Notes: generated by a model from the sequence alone, not told the origin. Shown: positions 52,372-61,616, counted from the stretch's first letter. The stretch: DNA of 64,000 nt from Chitinophagales bacterium (GCA_020636495.1 JACJXQ010000008.1:2418001-2482000); one strand, 5' to 3'. Numbers and translations: made by a program.

Positions 52372-53057
52372 AGACCTGCTACAGATATTTCTTTTACTCC
52401 GCTATGTTCAATACGAACAACCCTTGCCGGGAATTTCTGAATGATATGGTAATCATGCGTGGCCATGATAACAGCTGCATTGTAGTCTGTACATATATTG
52501 AACAGTAACTGCATGATCTCATCACGGGTGTCCGGATCCAGGTTACCTGTTGGTTCATCTGCCAGTATCAGTTGCGGATTGTTCAGCAGTGCTCGGGCTA
52601 TGTCCACACGCTGTTGCTCACCGCCTGACATCTCGTAAGGCATTTTAAAACCTTTGTTTCTCAATCCTACCTTGTGAAGTACATTATCTATCTTTTCTTT
52701 TATCAGGGTCTTATCGGTCCATCCCGTGGCTTTTAAGACGAACTCAAGGTTATCATTTACCGTTCTGTCTGTCAGCAACCGGAAATCCTGGAATACGATA
52801 CCCAGGTTCCTCCTTAGCAGGGGAACATTCTGCCATTTCAATGTTTTCAAGTCAAAACCGGCAACATGCCCCTCTCCTTCTTTCAGGTACAGATCACCAT
52901 ACAGTGTTTTCAGCAGGCTCGATTTTCCACTACCCGTTTTCCCTACCAGGTATACAAACTCACCTTTCCTTACTTCAAAGTGTACGTTATTGAGAATCAG
53001 GCTCTGGCCCTGGTATATGTTCGCATTTCTTAAAGAAACAATTGCTCCGTCCTGCAT
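52368..53057 (-). CDS. ftsE: FtsE-like ABC transporter ATP-binding protein
   Basis: 229 residues from the ATG at 53057; the TTG at 53084 overlaps the -7 box and is unlikely. Walker A is GKTGSGKSS, the signature is MSGGEQQRVDIARAL, and Walker B is LILADEPTGNLD with D-loop. NLGIVFQDFRLL is characteristic of FtsE. FtsE works with the permease FtsX in controlling cell-wall hydrolases at division; ftsX is not beside it here. Confidence 0.82.
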   Translation of the reverse strand: MQDGAIVSLRNANIYQGQSLILNNVHFEVRKGEFVYLVGKTGSGKSSLLKTLYGDLYLKEGEGHVAGFDLKTLKWQNVPLLRRNLGIVFQDFRLLTDRTVNDNLEFVLKATGWTDKTLIKEKIDNVLHKVGLRNKGFKMPYEMSGGEQQRVDIARALLNNPQLILADEPTGNLDPDTRDEIMQLLFNICTDYNAAVIMATHDYHIIQKFPARVVRIEHSGVKEISVAGL

Positions 53058-53081
53058 GCTTTCATTTTTACGCTGTACTGA

Positions 53082-53089
53082 CAAATATA
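53082..53089 (-). promoter_or_regulatory. -7 box (TATATTTG) of ftsE
   Basis: Perfect match on the minus strand. The start site near 53075 fits initiation at the ATG at 53057. Confidence 0.5.
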
Positions 53090-53111
53090 CTTGGTTAAAA
53101 GTACATGTACC

Positions 53112-53147
53112 TAAAAAACACGGGGCAAATATTACTATTTGCCCCGT
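53112..53147 (-). terminator. Terminator after the ompH genes
   Basis: Minus strand: ACGGGGCAAAT/ATTTGCCCCGT (53120-53147, 6-base loop) followed by GTTTTTT. It ends the uppS-bamA-ompH-ompH transcript before ftsE. Confidence 0.82.
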
Positions 53148-53170
53148 CAGAATAAATTAAATCATTTTGA

Positions 53171-53674
53171 TTATTGCATACCCAGTTTTGCCTTCACCAG
53201 CGACATGATATCGTCTGATTGTTTCACCTGCAGGAAAGCACCTGTGCTGGTGTCAAAAATATAGTCATAACCTTTTTCAGTAGCTACACTCTTAATTGCC
53301 TTATCTGCTTTATCAATGATCGGCTGCAGCAGTTCCTGCCTTTTCTTTTCTACTTTCTCCTGTGCACTCTGGTTAGTGCTTTCTATACGTGCTTCCAGGT
53401 CTTTTATCTCTTTTACCTTCACTTCTTTCATTGCTTCCGTCATGGTCTTTTCACCTGCCTGGAAAGCCTGAACCTTTGTTTCATACTCTTTGCTCATCGC
53501 CTGCAGTTGCTCCTGGAAGGTTTTTGCATAGGTTTGAATTTCATTCTCTGCCTTGGTAACATCAGGCATATTCTTTAATAGTTCGGCTGAATTGATATGC
53601 CCGAATTTTGTTTGTGCAATTGCTATGTTGCCCAACATTAATCCGCAGGCTACAATCAGTACTATTTTTTTCAT
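53171..53674 (-). CDS. OmpH/Skp-family periplasmic chaperone (second copy)
   Basis: 167 residues with signal peptide (IVLIVACGLMLGNIAIAQ). A long charged coiled coil (about 40-130, MSKEYETKVQAFQAGEKTMTEAMKEVKVKE) is flanked by the small beta domain (FGHINSAELLKNMP, YDYIFDTSTGAFLQVKQSDDIM). Skp holds unfolded outer-membrane proteins for delivery to BamA. It is the last gene of the uppS-bamA-ompH-ompH operon, 45 bases after its paralogue. Confidence 0.88.
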   Translation of the reverse strand: MKKIVLIVACGLMLGNIAIAQTKFGHINSAELLKNMPDVTKAENEIQTYAKTFQEQLQAMSKEYETKVQAFQAGEKTMTEAMKEVKVKEIKDLEARIESTNQSAQEKVEKKRQELLQPIIDKADKAIKSVATEKGYDYIFDTSTGAFLQVKQSDDIMSLVKAKLGMQ

Positions 53675-53719
53675 ATTAAGTTTTTCGTTTTTAGTATCAG
53701 GGTTGCAAAATAAATGCCA

Positions 53720-54235
53720 TTATTTGTTTATTCCAAGTAATTTTAACACTTCGTCGCTTTTATCGATCTTAGGATCTGCATAAAACAGTGTTACGCCACC
53801 AGACTTGTCAAAAACAACATCGTATGCGTGAGTGGTAGCGTACTTCTGAACAGCATTGAACACCTTGTCCTGTACAGGTTTTATAAGCTTTTGACGCTCC
53901 TTGAACAGGTCACCTTCGTATCCAAACCTTTCTTTTTGCAGGTCCTTTACACTCTTTTCTTTCGCAACTATCTCATCCTCACGCTTTTTACGCATTTCGT
54001 CAGATAGCATGGCACGCTCTGCCTGGTAGCTTTTGTACATCCTGTCTACCTCCATCATACGGTTGTCAATATCCTTTTGCCAGTCTTCAGACAGCTTGTC
54101 TATCTTGGTTTGTGCGTCCTTATATTCTACTAATTTATCCAGTATATATTTTGAGTCTATCACACAGTAACGTTGTGCGTCAACACTTACAGTTACCATC
54201 ATTGCACAAACCAAACCTAATAATATCTTTTTCAT
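53720..54235 (-). CDS. OmpH/Skp-family periplasmic chaperone (first copy)
   Basis: 171 residues with signal peptide (ILLGLVCAMMVTVSVDAQ). It has RYCVIDSKYILDKLVEYKDA at the start of the coiled coil and YDVVFDKSGGVTLFYADPKIDKSDEVLKLLG at the end, the normal OmpH layout. It sits between bamA and the second ompH gene. The two copies share the fold but differ clearly in sequence, so they may hold different clients or form mixed trimers. Confidence 0.88.
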   Translation of the reverse strand: MKKILLGLVCAMMVTVSVDAQRYCVIDSKYILDKLVEYKDAQTKIDKLSEDWQKDIDNRMMEVDRMYKSYQAERAMLSDEMRKKREDEIVAKEKSVKDLQKERFGYEGDLFKERQKLIKPVQDKVFNAVQKYATTHAYDVVFDKSGGVTLFYADPKIDKSDEVLKLLGINK

Positions 54236-54278
54236 CCTTGTTGAGTTTATGTTTATTTAAGAATTTGATACTAAGTTA

Positions 54279-56945
54279 TTAATCCGGTTCAAAGCCCAGC
54301 ATAAAGGTAAAGTTGGCTATATCCTTAAGCTTTGTATACCCACCAGCTTTATCATAACGGTCGAAACCTACTCCGTAGTCTAAACCAAGCAGACCAAACA
54401 TGGGCAGGAACACCCTTAAACCAACACCTGCAGAGCGATTAAGTTTTGACGGGTTATACTGGCTGAAATTAGCCCATGCATTAGCCGCCTCAACAAACAG
54501 CAAACCGTAAATAGTAGATGTAGGACTCAGAGAGAACGGATAGCGCACCTCCGCGGTGTATTTATTGAATATCGTTGCATCGCTGGTATATGGACCATTA
54601 TACCCCCTCTGTGCAATGATATCACGACCTACGAAATAGTTCTGGCCGGAAAGACCACCACCACCTACCTGGAAGCGCTCAAACGGAGAGAAACCGATAT
54701 CACGGTTATAATAGCCCATGAAACCGTACTTGGTAGCGAACTTGAATACCATATTACCCACTATACGCTGATACCATTCTGCCGTAAAACGATACTTATG
54801 ATATTCTATCCATTTGTATTTCTGGGCAGGTGCAGCACTACTGAAATCATCGCCGCTTATAGAACTATATGGTGGTGTGAACTGGAATGTAAAGTTGATA
54901 TTCGAACCACTACGCGGATACAATGGCTGGTCAATTGAATACCTTGCCAACACAAGTTTTGCGTACAGGTTGTTACTTGGGCCGTCGTTAAAACCCGACC
55001 CGGATATCAACTCATATTGTTTCAATTTAAAATTCTGGTAATTGATACCATAAGTAAATACGAAGTTATCATCAGGCCATTTTACACGGCGACTCATAGA
55101 TACACCACCACCCAGCACGCGCATGTAAGATTCGTTGACATTTGCCCCTGTTATCGAACTACTGAACTTACTATACATGAAGTTGGTAGTAAGCGAGTTA
55201 GGCTTTTTACCACCCAGCCAAGGCTCTGTGAACGACACGTTCATAGAGTTGTAGTATTTACCGTTCGACTGATAGTTAACCGAAAAGCGCTGACCATCAC
55301 CAACAGGTAATGGGTCCCAGAACTGCGGTTTAAACACATTCCTCAGCGAGAAGTTGTTAAAGGTGACACCGACGTTACCGTAGAAGCTGATACCGCCACC
55401 AAAACCGGCAGAAAGCTGCAATTGGTCGCTCGATTTTTCTACTACTGAATATTCAATATCCACTGTACCATCTTCCTGGTTAGGCTTTGGTTGAATACCT
55501 ATCTTCTCCTGGTCGAAAAAGCCAAGGTTGGCTATCTCCCTTTGCGAACGTATCAGGTCGGCACGGCTGAATTTATTGCCCGGCAATGTACGTAGCTCAC
55601 GCCTGATAACATGTTCGTTGGTACGGAAGTTACCGGTTATGGTCACATTCTTAATGGTAGCCTGTGGTCCTTCGGTAATACGCATCTCGTAGTTGATCGT
55701 ATCACCCACAATAGATACCTCAACAGGATCCACGTTAAAGAACAGGTAACCATCATTCATATACAAACTACTCACGTCATCACCACCGTCAGGGCTCAGC
55801 ACTTTACCCAACCTGGTGTCCAGCAACTCTACGTTATAAATATCACCGCGTTTGATACCTAGTATCTTGCTCAGGAATTCGCCGGAGTATTTAGTGTTAC
55901 CTTTCCATTCTATATCACCAAAATAGTATTGGTGGCCTTCCCTTATCTTGATATCTATATTGATATTACCGCCACCTACTTTATAAACAGTATCATCAGT
56001 AACAATGGCATCCCTGTGTCCGAGCGTATTATAATAGCTTACGATAGATTGTTTATCTGACTCGAATTTCTTTTCGTTGAACTTAGACGAAGAGAAGAAA
56101 TTGTACCTGAAATACGGGTCAAGCGCGTCTAATGTTTTTGACGGTGACAGGAATCCCAGGTTATTAACATAGTTCTTAAAAGAACGCTCCTCTGCTTCAT
56201 ATATACTGATCTCATCTGCCGGGTGCAGGCTGATACGGGCCATCTCTTTCGTGCCTTTCATTGTCTTCTTCACCCGCGAATCAGAAACTATATTATTACC
56301 TGCCACATTGATCTGGTTGATGCGCGTACGCACGCCCTTGTCTATGTCAAAGGTCAGTATAACACTGTTGACAGATATTGTATCAATAACTTCATCTACT
56401 GATACACTGATGTCGTTAAAGCCCTTCTCGGAATAATACTTACGTATCCTTACTACTGATTCTTTTTTTGTTGCCTCTGTTACCACACGCGACTTGACAA
56501 GGCCAAGTTTATCCTTAAGCTCTGTAGCTTCACTCTTGCGTATCCCTTTGAAATTATATTTACTCAGGCGGGGACGCTCTTCTATCTCGATATTCAGGAA
56601 TATTTTATCGCCTACAATATTAGTAGCCGATATGCTGATGTCGGAGAACAGTTCCTGTTTCCACAGGTTGCGTATGGCTCGTGTAACCTTTTCATCAGTC
56701 GGAACCTTTATTTTATCTCCTACACTCAGACCCGAAACCGTTATCAGCAGGTCATTATCCAGGAACCTTGTACCGGATACAGTTATACCTCCTATAGTGT
56801 ATTCTATTGGTTTTTCAGGCATCTGCGGGCCTTGCCTCATATTAGCTATGCCCTTTGAGGTGTTGATCTGGGCAAAGGAGTCTAACTCAGCATTAAAGAG
56901 AAAAAGGACAATAAGTAATAAAGTTCGTGATATTTCTTTATACAT
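54279..56945 (-). CDS. bamA: Outer-membrane protein assembly factor BamA
   Basis: 888 residues from the ATG at 56945; longer starts would lie deep in uppS. Signal peptide, then five POTRA domains (GITVSGTRFLDNDLLITVSGL through IKNVTITGNFRTNEHVIRREL), then the 16-strand barrel. VGGGGLSGQN in the barrel region is the VRGF/Y-type insertion segment of Omp85 proteins, and the end FMLGFEPD follows the usual closing strand. The start overlaps the end of uppS by 8 bases. It inserts beta-barrels into the outer membrane. Confidence 0.95.
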   Translation of the reverse strand: MYKEISRTLLLIVLFLFNAELDSFAQINTSKGIANMRQGPQMPEKPIEYTIGGITVSGTRFLDNDLLITVSGLSVGDKIKVPTDEKVTRAIRNLWKQELFSDISISATNIVGDKIFLNIEIEERPRLSKYNFKGIRKSEATELKDKLGLVKSRVVTEATKKESVVRIRKYYSEKGFNDISVSVDEVIDTISVNSVILTFDIDKGVRTRINQINVAGNNIVSDSRVKKTMKGTKEMARISLHPADEISIYEAEERSFKNYVNNLGFLSPSKTLDALDPYFRYNFFSSSKFNEKKFESDKQSIVSYYNTLGHRDAIVTDDTVYKVGGGNINIDIKIREGHQYYFGDIEWKGNTKYSGEFLSKILGIKRGDIYNVELLDTRLGKVLSPDGGDDVSSLYMNDGYLFFNVDPVEVSIVGDTINYEMRITEGPQATIKNVTITGNFRTNEHVIRRELRTLPGNKFSRADLIRSQREIANLGFFDQEKIGIQPKPNQEDGTVDIEYSVVEKSSDQLQLSAGFGGGISFYGNVGVTFNNFSLRNVFKPQFWDPLPVGDGQRFSVNYQSNGKYYNSMNVSFTEPWLGGKKPNSLTTNFMYSKFSSSITGANVNESYMRVLGGGVSMSRRVKWPDDNFVFTYGINYQNFKLKQYELISGSGFNDGPSNNLYAKLVLARYSIDQPLYPRSGSNINFTFQFTPPYSSISGDDFSSAAPAQKYKWIEYHKYRFTAEWYQRIVGNMVFKFATKYGFMGYYNRDIGFSPFERFQVGGGGLSGQNYFVGRDIIAQRGYNGPYTSDATIFNKYTAEVRYPFSLSPTSTIYGLLFVEAANAWANFSQYNPSKLNRSAGVGLRVFLPMFGLLGLDYGVGFDRYDKAGGYTKLKDIANFTFMLGFEPD

Positions 56946-57699
56946 GCTGGGCTGTATTCTTTTGGATTTGTTCACTTGTTTTTCCGAAACGGCGTTCCCT
57001 TTGCTGGTAGTCCAGCAGTGCCTCATATAAGTTCTGTTTCCTGAAATCAGGCCAATGTACCGGTGTAAAATACAATTCGGCATAGGCCAGCTGGTACAGC
57101 AGGTAATTGCTGATACGGTGTTCTCCGCTGGTACGTATCATCAGTTCCGGGTCGGGAAAAGCTGCTGTTGCCAGGTATTTATGAAATTGTTCGTCGGTCA
57201 GGCTATTCACATCGGCCTTGCCATCCTGTACATCCTTTGCAAATTTCTTCGCGGCTTCTGCCAACTCCCACCTTGCGCTGTAGCTAAGTGCCAGTACCAG
57301 GTTCAGCCCGGTATTGGCAGCCGTCATATCTATGGCTTCATTCAACTCTTTCTGGCATATATCCGGCAAACTGGCAAAATCACCTATCACATGCAGGCGC
57401 ACATTATTTTTCTTCAGTTCTTCTGCCTCTTTGCGTATGGTGTTCACCAATAGCTCCATCAGGGCGTTCACCTCTTCCTGCGGGCGATTCCAGTTCTCTG
57501 CAGAAAACGCATACAAAGTCAGGTAACCAATACCTAGTTCGCCGCATGTGTTTACTATCTCGCGCACGCTTATTACCCCTTCGTGGTGACCATAGACACG
57601 GTCCTGGCCACGCTCTTTGGCCCAACGGCCATTACCATCCATAATAATGGCTATGTGCTGTGGCAGCCGGCTGCGATCTAATGATTCGAGTATATCCAT
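56938..57699 (-). CDS. uppS: Isoprenyl transferase (undecaprenyl diphosphate synthase)
   Basis: 253 residues. HIAIIMDGNGRWAKERG is the substrate-binding P-loop with the catalytic Asp. LTLYAFSAENWNRP and the C-terminal DPELMIRTSGEHRISNYLLYQ, AELYFTPVHWPDF complete the cis-prenyltransferase family. It makes the C55 lipid carrier for peptidoglycan and surface glycans. First gene of the operon leading to bamA and two ompH genes. Confidence 0.96.
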   Translation of the reverse strand: MDILESLDRSRLPQHIAIIMDGNGRWAKERGQDRVYGHHEGVISVREIVNTCGELGIGYLTLYAFSAENWNRPQEEVNALMELLVNTIRKEAEELKKNNVRLHVIGDFASLPDICQKELNEAIDMTAANTGLNLVLALSYSARWELAEAAKKFAKDVQDGKADVNSLTDEQFHKYLATAAFPDPELMIRTSGEHRISNYLLYQLAYAELYFTPVHWPDFRKQNLYEALLDYQQRERRFGKTSEQIQKNTAQHV

Positions 57700-57745
57700 T
57701 TATTAGCTTGTAGCTGGTAACTTATACAAAATGCGTGCAAAGGTA

Positions 57746-57775
57746 CAAAAATAGAACCTTGTAGGTGGTATCAAA
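57746..57775 (-). promoter_or_regulatory. Probable promoter of the uppS operon
   Basis: Minus strand: TTTG (complement of 57772-57775), 18 bases, TATTTTTG (complement of 57746-57753). A second perfect box TACCTTTG follows at once (57738-57745). Confidence 0.55.
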
Positions 57776-57929
57776 ATTTAGCTCATCCGGTTTAACGCCA
57801 CTTTAACTGTAATCTTATATATATGACTGATTGTTAACAACTTCTTCTGAATTGTCATTTATATATGACCTGGCAAATATTTCCTCTTGTAGACAATTTT
57901 GAATAATTTCAGGGTATAACACACATATT

Positions 57930-58580
57930 ATGGTTACAAACCTGAGTGATAGCAACTCCATACTCTGCAACTGGATAGCCCAGATCAGGGATATCAGTAT
58001 TCAGCAAGACAGGATGCGTTTTCGCAGAAATATTGAACGTATAGGCGAGGTGGCAGCATATGAACTGAGCAAATACCTCCCATACACTGACTGTAAAGTG
58101 CAAACCCCTATGGGCGAGGCAGATTGCACTGAACTGAGCCAGGTGCCTGTACTGGCTACCCTTTTACGTGCGGGATTACCTCTGCACCAGGGAGTTATGA
58201 ACTATTTTGACCAGGCAGACAATGCTTTTATTGCCGGATACCGCAAACACCATCGCGATGGCACTTTTGAGATAGCTCAATACTACGTTACCAGCCCCGA
58301 ACTGGAAGGCCGACCACTTATAGTAGCCGACCCCATGCTGGCCACCGGATCATCACTTGCCCTGGCCCTTGAATCACTGCTCGAGAACGGGAAACCCTCG
58401 CAGATACATGTAGTAACAGTAATTGCATGTACCGTTGGTATTGAACATCTTAAGCGAAAATTTCCGGAAGCTTATATATGGGCAGGAGCTATTGATGATG
58501 AGCTGACAGCACGCGGATACATAGTGCCGGGGCTGGGCGACGCGGGCGATTTGTCATTTGGTATAAAAATGCAATCCTGA
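57930..58580 (+). CDS. upp: Uracil phosphoribosyltransferase
   Basis: 216 residues, pyrimidine salvage (uracil + PRPP to UMP). The PRPP loop is DPMLATGSSLALALESL. The uracil-binding end GYIVPGLGDAGDLSFG and LATLLRAGLPLHQGV are typical. A CAATTTTG box (57894-57901) may be its -7 element. Confidence 0.93.
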   Translation: MVTNLSDSNSILCNWIAQIRDISIQQDRMRFRRNIERIGEVAAYELSKYLPYTDCKVQTPMGEADCTELSQVPVLATLLRAGLPLHQGVMNYFDQADNAFIAGYRKHHRDGTFEIAQYYVTSPELEGRPLIVADPMLATGSSLALALESLLENGKPSQIHVVTVIACTVGIEHLKRKFPEAYIWAGAIDDELTARGYIVPGLGDAGDLSFGIKMQS

Positions 58581-58607
58581 CCCAACTAAAATATTATGCC
58601 TTCTGTC

Positions 58608-58637
58608 TTGCATAGTAATAGATTTTGGCTTAATTTG
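58608..58637 (+). promoter_or_regulatory. Promoter of the PorP/SprF gene
   Basis: TTG at 58608-58610, 19 bases, TTAATTTG at 58630-58637 (one mismatch). The leader is about 40 bases. Confidence 0.55.
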
Positions 58638-58683
58638 CCATGCAGAAACCGATAAATTAACAATTATTAAAAAGTTTACCCAG

Positions 58684-59721
58684 ATGAAGAAAATATTATT
58701 AGGAGTAGGTGCTGCGATGATATTCACAACTTCAGGTATGGCGCAGGATGCGCATTTTACTCAATACTTCGCATCTCCCCTTACACTGAACCCGGCACTG
58801 ACCGGCCTTACTCAATGCGATGCAAGGCTTGCAGTGAACTTCCGTTCTCAGTGGGGAAGTGTATCTCCTAATCCTTATACCACAGCAACCCTGTCTTACG
58901 ACATGGCTACTATGAAAGGTACGCTGGGCAATGGAGACGCTTTAGGTGTAGGTGTTTTAGGTTTTTATGACAAATCAGGCCTCGGTGGTTTACAAAACGT
59001 TACACTCGGCCTTTCTCTTGCATACCACAAAGCTTTAGGTTACGAAAAACAACATACGTTATCTATTGGCCTGCAAGGTGCTTTAGTTCAAAAATCATTA
59101 GACTTCACTAAACTGAAGTTCGAAGATCAATACAATCCTCAATCAGGTGTTGCTGACTACCAAACCAGCGAAGTAGTTGGAAATGCGGATCTTACTTATC
59201 CCGATTTCAATGCTGGTGTTATGTACTCAGGTCGTGTTACCGAGCATGGTACAGCTTACATCGGCTTGTCTTACTACCACCTGACTTCTCCAACAGAGTC
59301 TTTCCTGAATGATAACCATACTATCAGCCCACGTTACTCCGGCTATATTGGTGGTTCATTCGATCTGAACGAGAACCTGGTACTGTATGCAAGCGGTTTG
59401 TACCAAAGCCAGGCTTCAGCTTCTGAGATCATGGCAGGTGGTGCTATAGGTTTCGTTTTGAACCCCGGTTATGATAAAGAATTCACTAAGAGCACTATCT
59501 TCTACTTAGGTGGTTGGTATCGCTACGGTGATGCGATCGCTCCATATATCGGTTTCGAGTGGTCAAAAATGAAGTTAGGTGTTAGCTACGATGTTAACGT
59601 TTCAAGCTTTGCTCCTGCTACAGGTGGTAACGGCGGTTACGAAATATCACTGATATATAACGGTTGCTTCAACAAGCGTGCAGCCCAGCCTACTTACAAC
59701 TTCGCTTGTCCTAAGTTCTAA
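58684..59721 (+). CDS. PorP/SprF family type IX secretion membrane protein
   Basis: 345 residues with signal peptide (MKKILLGVGAAMIFTTSGMAQ). The mature start DAHFTQYFASPLTLNPALTGLTQCDARLAVNFRSQW is the PorP/SprF signature (the FTQY... NPA... YR-QW pattern). The rest forms outer-membrane barrel strands. These proteins anchor or secrete type IX cargo such as gliding adhesins. The gene stands alone; PorP/SprF paralogues often sit by their partner adhesin, but none is seen here. Codon choice is biased to GGT, GCT and AAC, suggesting high expression. Confidence 0.88.
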   Translation: MKKILLGVGAAMIFTTSGMAQDAHFTQYFASPLTLNPALTGLTQCDARLAVNFRSQWGSVSPNPYTTATLSYDMATMKGTLGNGDALGVGVLGFYDKSGLGGLQNVTLGLSLAYHKALGYEKQHTLSIGLQGALVQKSLDFTKLKFEDQYNPQSGVADYQTSEVVGNADLTYPDFNAGVMYSGRVTEHGTAYIGLSYYHLTSPTESFLNDNHTISPRYSGYIGGSFDLNENLVLYASGLYQSQASASEIMAGGAIGFVLNPGYDKEFTKSTIFYLGGWYRYGDAIAPYIGFEWSKMKLGVSYDVNVSSFAPATGGNGGYEISLIYNGCFNKRAAQPTYNFACPKF

Positions 59722-59736
59722 TCAAACTTTTTAAAT

Positions 59737-59772
59737 AATAAAAAAGGGTAGCAATTGCTACCCTTTTTTATT
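59737..59772. terminator. Perfect palindromic bidirectional terminator
   Basis: Arms of 18 bases (59737-59754 and 59755-59772) are exact complements, with A-run and T-run ends. Confidence 0.88.
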
Positions 59773-59775
59773 GCA

Positions 59776-60378
59776 CTAAAGTCCTTTACCCTTACTTATA
59801 TACTTATTACCCTTTATCATAAAACGGTAGGGCAGATAAGCATCCTCTGCAGCATAACCTACGCCTACCCTTGTTCCCGCAACTATATCTTTACCTGTTA
59901 TATCAATACCTCTGTCCTCGATATATATGTGCGCACTCTGTAATAATGTACCGGTAAGCCGTGTAGTAATCCCCATGGCGCTGCTCAAAGCACCCGGTCC
60001 GGCTGTAAGAGCTGGCGAAAGTACTTTCCTACCCCTTCTTTCAAGCATCATATCAATTCCTTCCAGCGGCTCCAATCCGCGTATGAGAACGGCATGAGGC
60101 ACATCCTGCGCACTGGTAACTACATTGAACAGGTGATGTATACCATAACACAGGTATACATAGGCCACTCCACCCTCGCGGTACATGATCTCCGTTCTCG
60201 CGGTACGCCTGCCTCCGTAAGCATGTGAAGCCTTATCCGTAACACCTGCATATGCTTCGGTCTCTACAATAATGCCGGAAGTAACCACCCCTTCAAAATT
60301 AGTAACCAGCACCTTCCCCAGCAGATCTTTTGCTACCTGCACCACATCCTCCCTTTCGTAAAACTCTGATGTTAACAC
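59776..60378 (-). CDS. 3-methyladenine DNA glycosylase, AAG/MPG family
   Basis: 200 residues starting with GTG at 60378. Family blocks: LLGKVLVTNFEGVVTSGIIVE, TEAYAGVTDKASHAYGGRRTARTE, MYREGGVAYVYLCYGIHHLFNVVT and LTAGPGALSSAMGI. It removes alkylated bases such as 3-methyladenine in base-excision repair. The length and motif order match the bacterial enzymes. It shares its terminator with the convergent PorP/SprF gene. Confidence 0.93.
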   Translation of the reverse strand: MLTSEFYEREDVVQVAKDLLGKVLVTNFEGVVTSGIIVETEAYAGVTDKASHAYGGRRTARTEIMYREGGVAYVYLCYGIHHLFNVVTSAQDVPHAVLIRGLEPLEGIDMMLERRGRKVLSPALTAGPGALSSAMGITTRLTGTLLQSAHIYIEDRGIDITGKDIVAGTRVGVGYAAEDAYLPYRFMIKGNKYISKGKGL

Positions 60379-60435
60379 CGAATAAAATTACAACTGTCAT
60401 GCGAAAGAGAAACAATAATGTATTTTTATCGTCTC

Positions 60436-61131
60436 ATGGCAGGATTATATCTTATACCCATACCGATAGCGGATGACGCGCTGCATACACTCAGCGAAGA
60501 GATAGGAACTGTTACCCTGCAGGTACAGCACTATTTTGTAGAGAACGTACGTACCGCCAGGCGTTTTCTTAAAGCGCTACACCCTTCTATTGTTATAGAC
60601 AACCTGCATTTCTCCGAAATAGATAAACACAATGGCCCTGATCTGCGAACACTCGCTGAATGGCTGAAAAACGGCTATTCAATAGGAGTGATGAGTGAAG
60701 CAGGCTGCCCGGGCATTGCCGACCCCGGTTCTGTACTGGTACAAAAGGCACATGAATTGAATGTTGATATTATACCACTCACGGGACCTAACTCTATGAT
60801 ACTTGCGTTGATGGCATCCGGACTTAATGGCCAGAGTTTTGCCTTTCATGGATATCTGCCCCTGAAAGATCCTGCACGCAGTAAAAGGATAAAAGAACTG
60901 GAACAATTATCTGCAAAAGAAAAACAGACGCAGATATTCATCGAAACGCCTTACAGGAACCAGGTATTATTTGAAGAGCTGCTGAAGAACTGCAACAACA
61001 GCACATGGCTCTGCATTGCCCGGAATGTAACAGGAGCAAATGCATACATCAAAACAAGGAGTATAGCTGATTGGAAAAAGAACAAGCCCGACTGGGAAAA
61101 GCAACCTACCGTATTCCTGGTATTAGCGTAA
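60436..61131 (+). CDS. SAM-dependent methyltransferase, RsmI-like
   Basis: 231 residues from the ATG at 60436 (MAGLYLIPIPI); the ATG at 60418 is also in frame. It has the tetrapyrrole-methylase fold: LYLIPIPIADDALHTL, a MSEAGCPGIADPGSVLVQKAH SAM-binding block, and PLTGPNSMILALMASGLNG. RsmI methylates C1402 of 16S rRNA. This protein is shorter than typical RsmI (about 280) and the first block differs, so it may be a paralogue with another target. It ends 5 bases from the convergent gene. Confidence 0.8.
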   Translation: MAGLYLIPIPIADDALHTLSEEIGTVTLQVQHYFVENVRTARRFLKALHPSIVIDNLHFSEIDKHNGPDLRTLAEWLKNGYSIGVMSEAGCPGIADPGSVLVQKAHELNVDIIPLTGPNSMILALMASGLNGQSFAFHGYLPLKDPARSKRIKELEQLSAKEKQTQIFIETPYRNQVLFEELLKNCNNSTWLCIARNVTGANAYIKTRSIADWKKNKPDWEKQPTVFLVLA

Positions 61132-61136
61132 TGATC

Positions 61137-61550
61137 TTAGTTCTCGTTTTCAGGTAGGTCTTTAACGGTTTCTATTCCGTCTACCACATATTGCCCTTTG
61201 GGCATATCATCGTTAGCATGATTATCGCCACGCCAGGGCAGACTTCTGCGGTATTGTACATAGTGTAGCTTTACCCGCTTGTCCATACAACCCTCCAGCG
61301 AATCAGCCACTTTTATATCCACAACACTGAAGGTAAAATATTGCGCTTTGAAGTTCCCCCCGGCTACCTGCCCGAAACCACGTTGTATCATCTCCCCTTC
61401 GTAGGTTTTAAACACATTTCCTTTTCTCGAGAATTTTTGCAGAACACCCTCACGATATCCCTCGCTATATGGATTGTAATAGTACCAATACACATAACCT
61501 ACTATCGATAGTACTATTATCAGTACAGAAAAGAATACAACCTTACGCAT
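61137..61550 (-). CDS. Membrane-anchored protein of unknown function
   Basis: 137 residues from the ATG at 61550; the upstream TTG is less likely. One N-terminal helix (about 4-25, VVFFSVLIIVLSIVGYVYWYYY), then a small soluble domain with YSEGYREGVLQKFSRKGNVFKTYEGE and YVQYRRSLPWRGD. I have seen this domain in related bacteria without a reliable function. It is downstream of the GT2 gene on the same strand. Confidence 0.6.
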   Translation of the reverse strand: MRKVVFFSVLIIVLSIVGYVYWYYYNPYSEGYREGVLQKFSRKGNVFKTYEGEMIQRGFGQVAGGNFKAQYFTFSVVDIKVADSLEGCMDKRVKLHYVQYRRSLPWRGDNHANDDMPKGQYVVDGIETVKDLPENEN

Positions 61551-61616
61551 AGACAAATGTACGAAAGCAGTATATTATTTAATAACTATTTTACATACTT
61601 AACTTTCCCGCAACAG

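Noticed and set aside
53057..53084. TTG start of the FtsE-like protein at 53084
   Set aside because: The TTG is part of the TATATTTG promoter box; the ATG at 53057 is downstream of the predicted start site.
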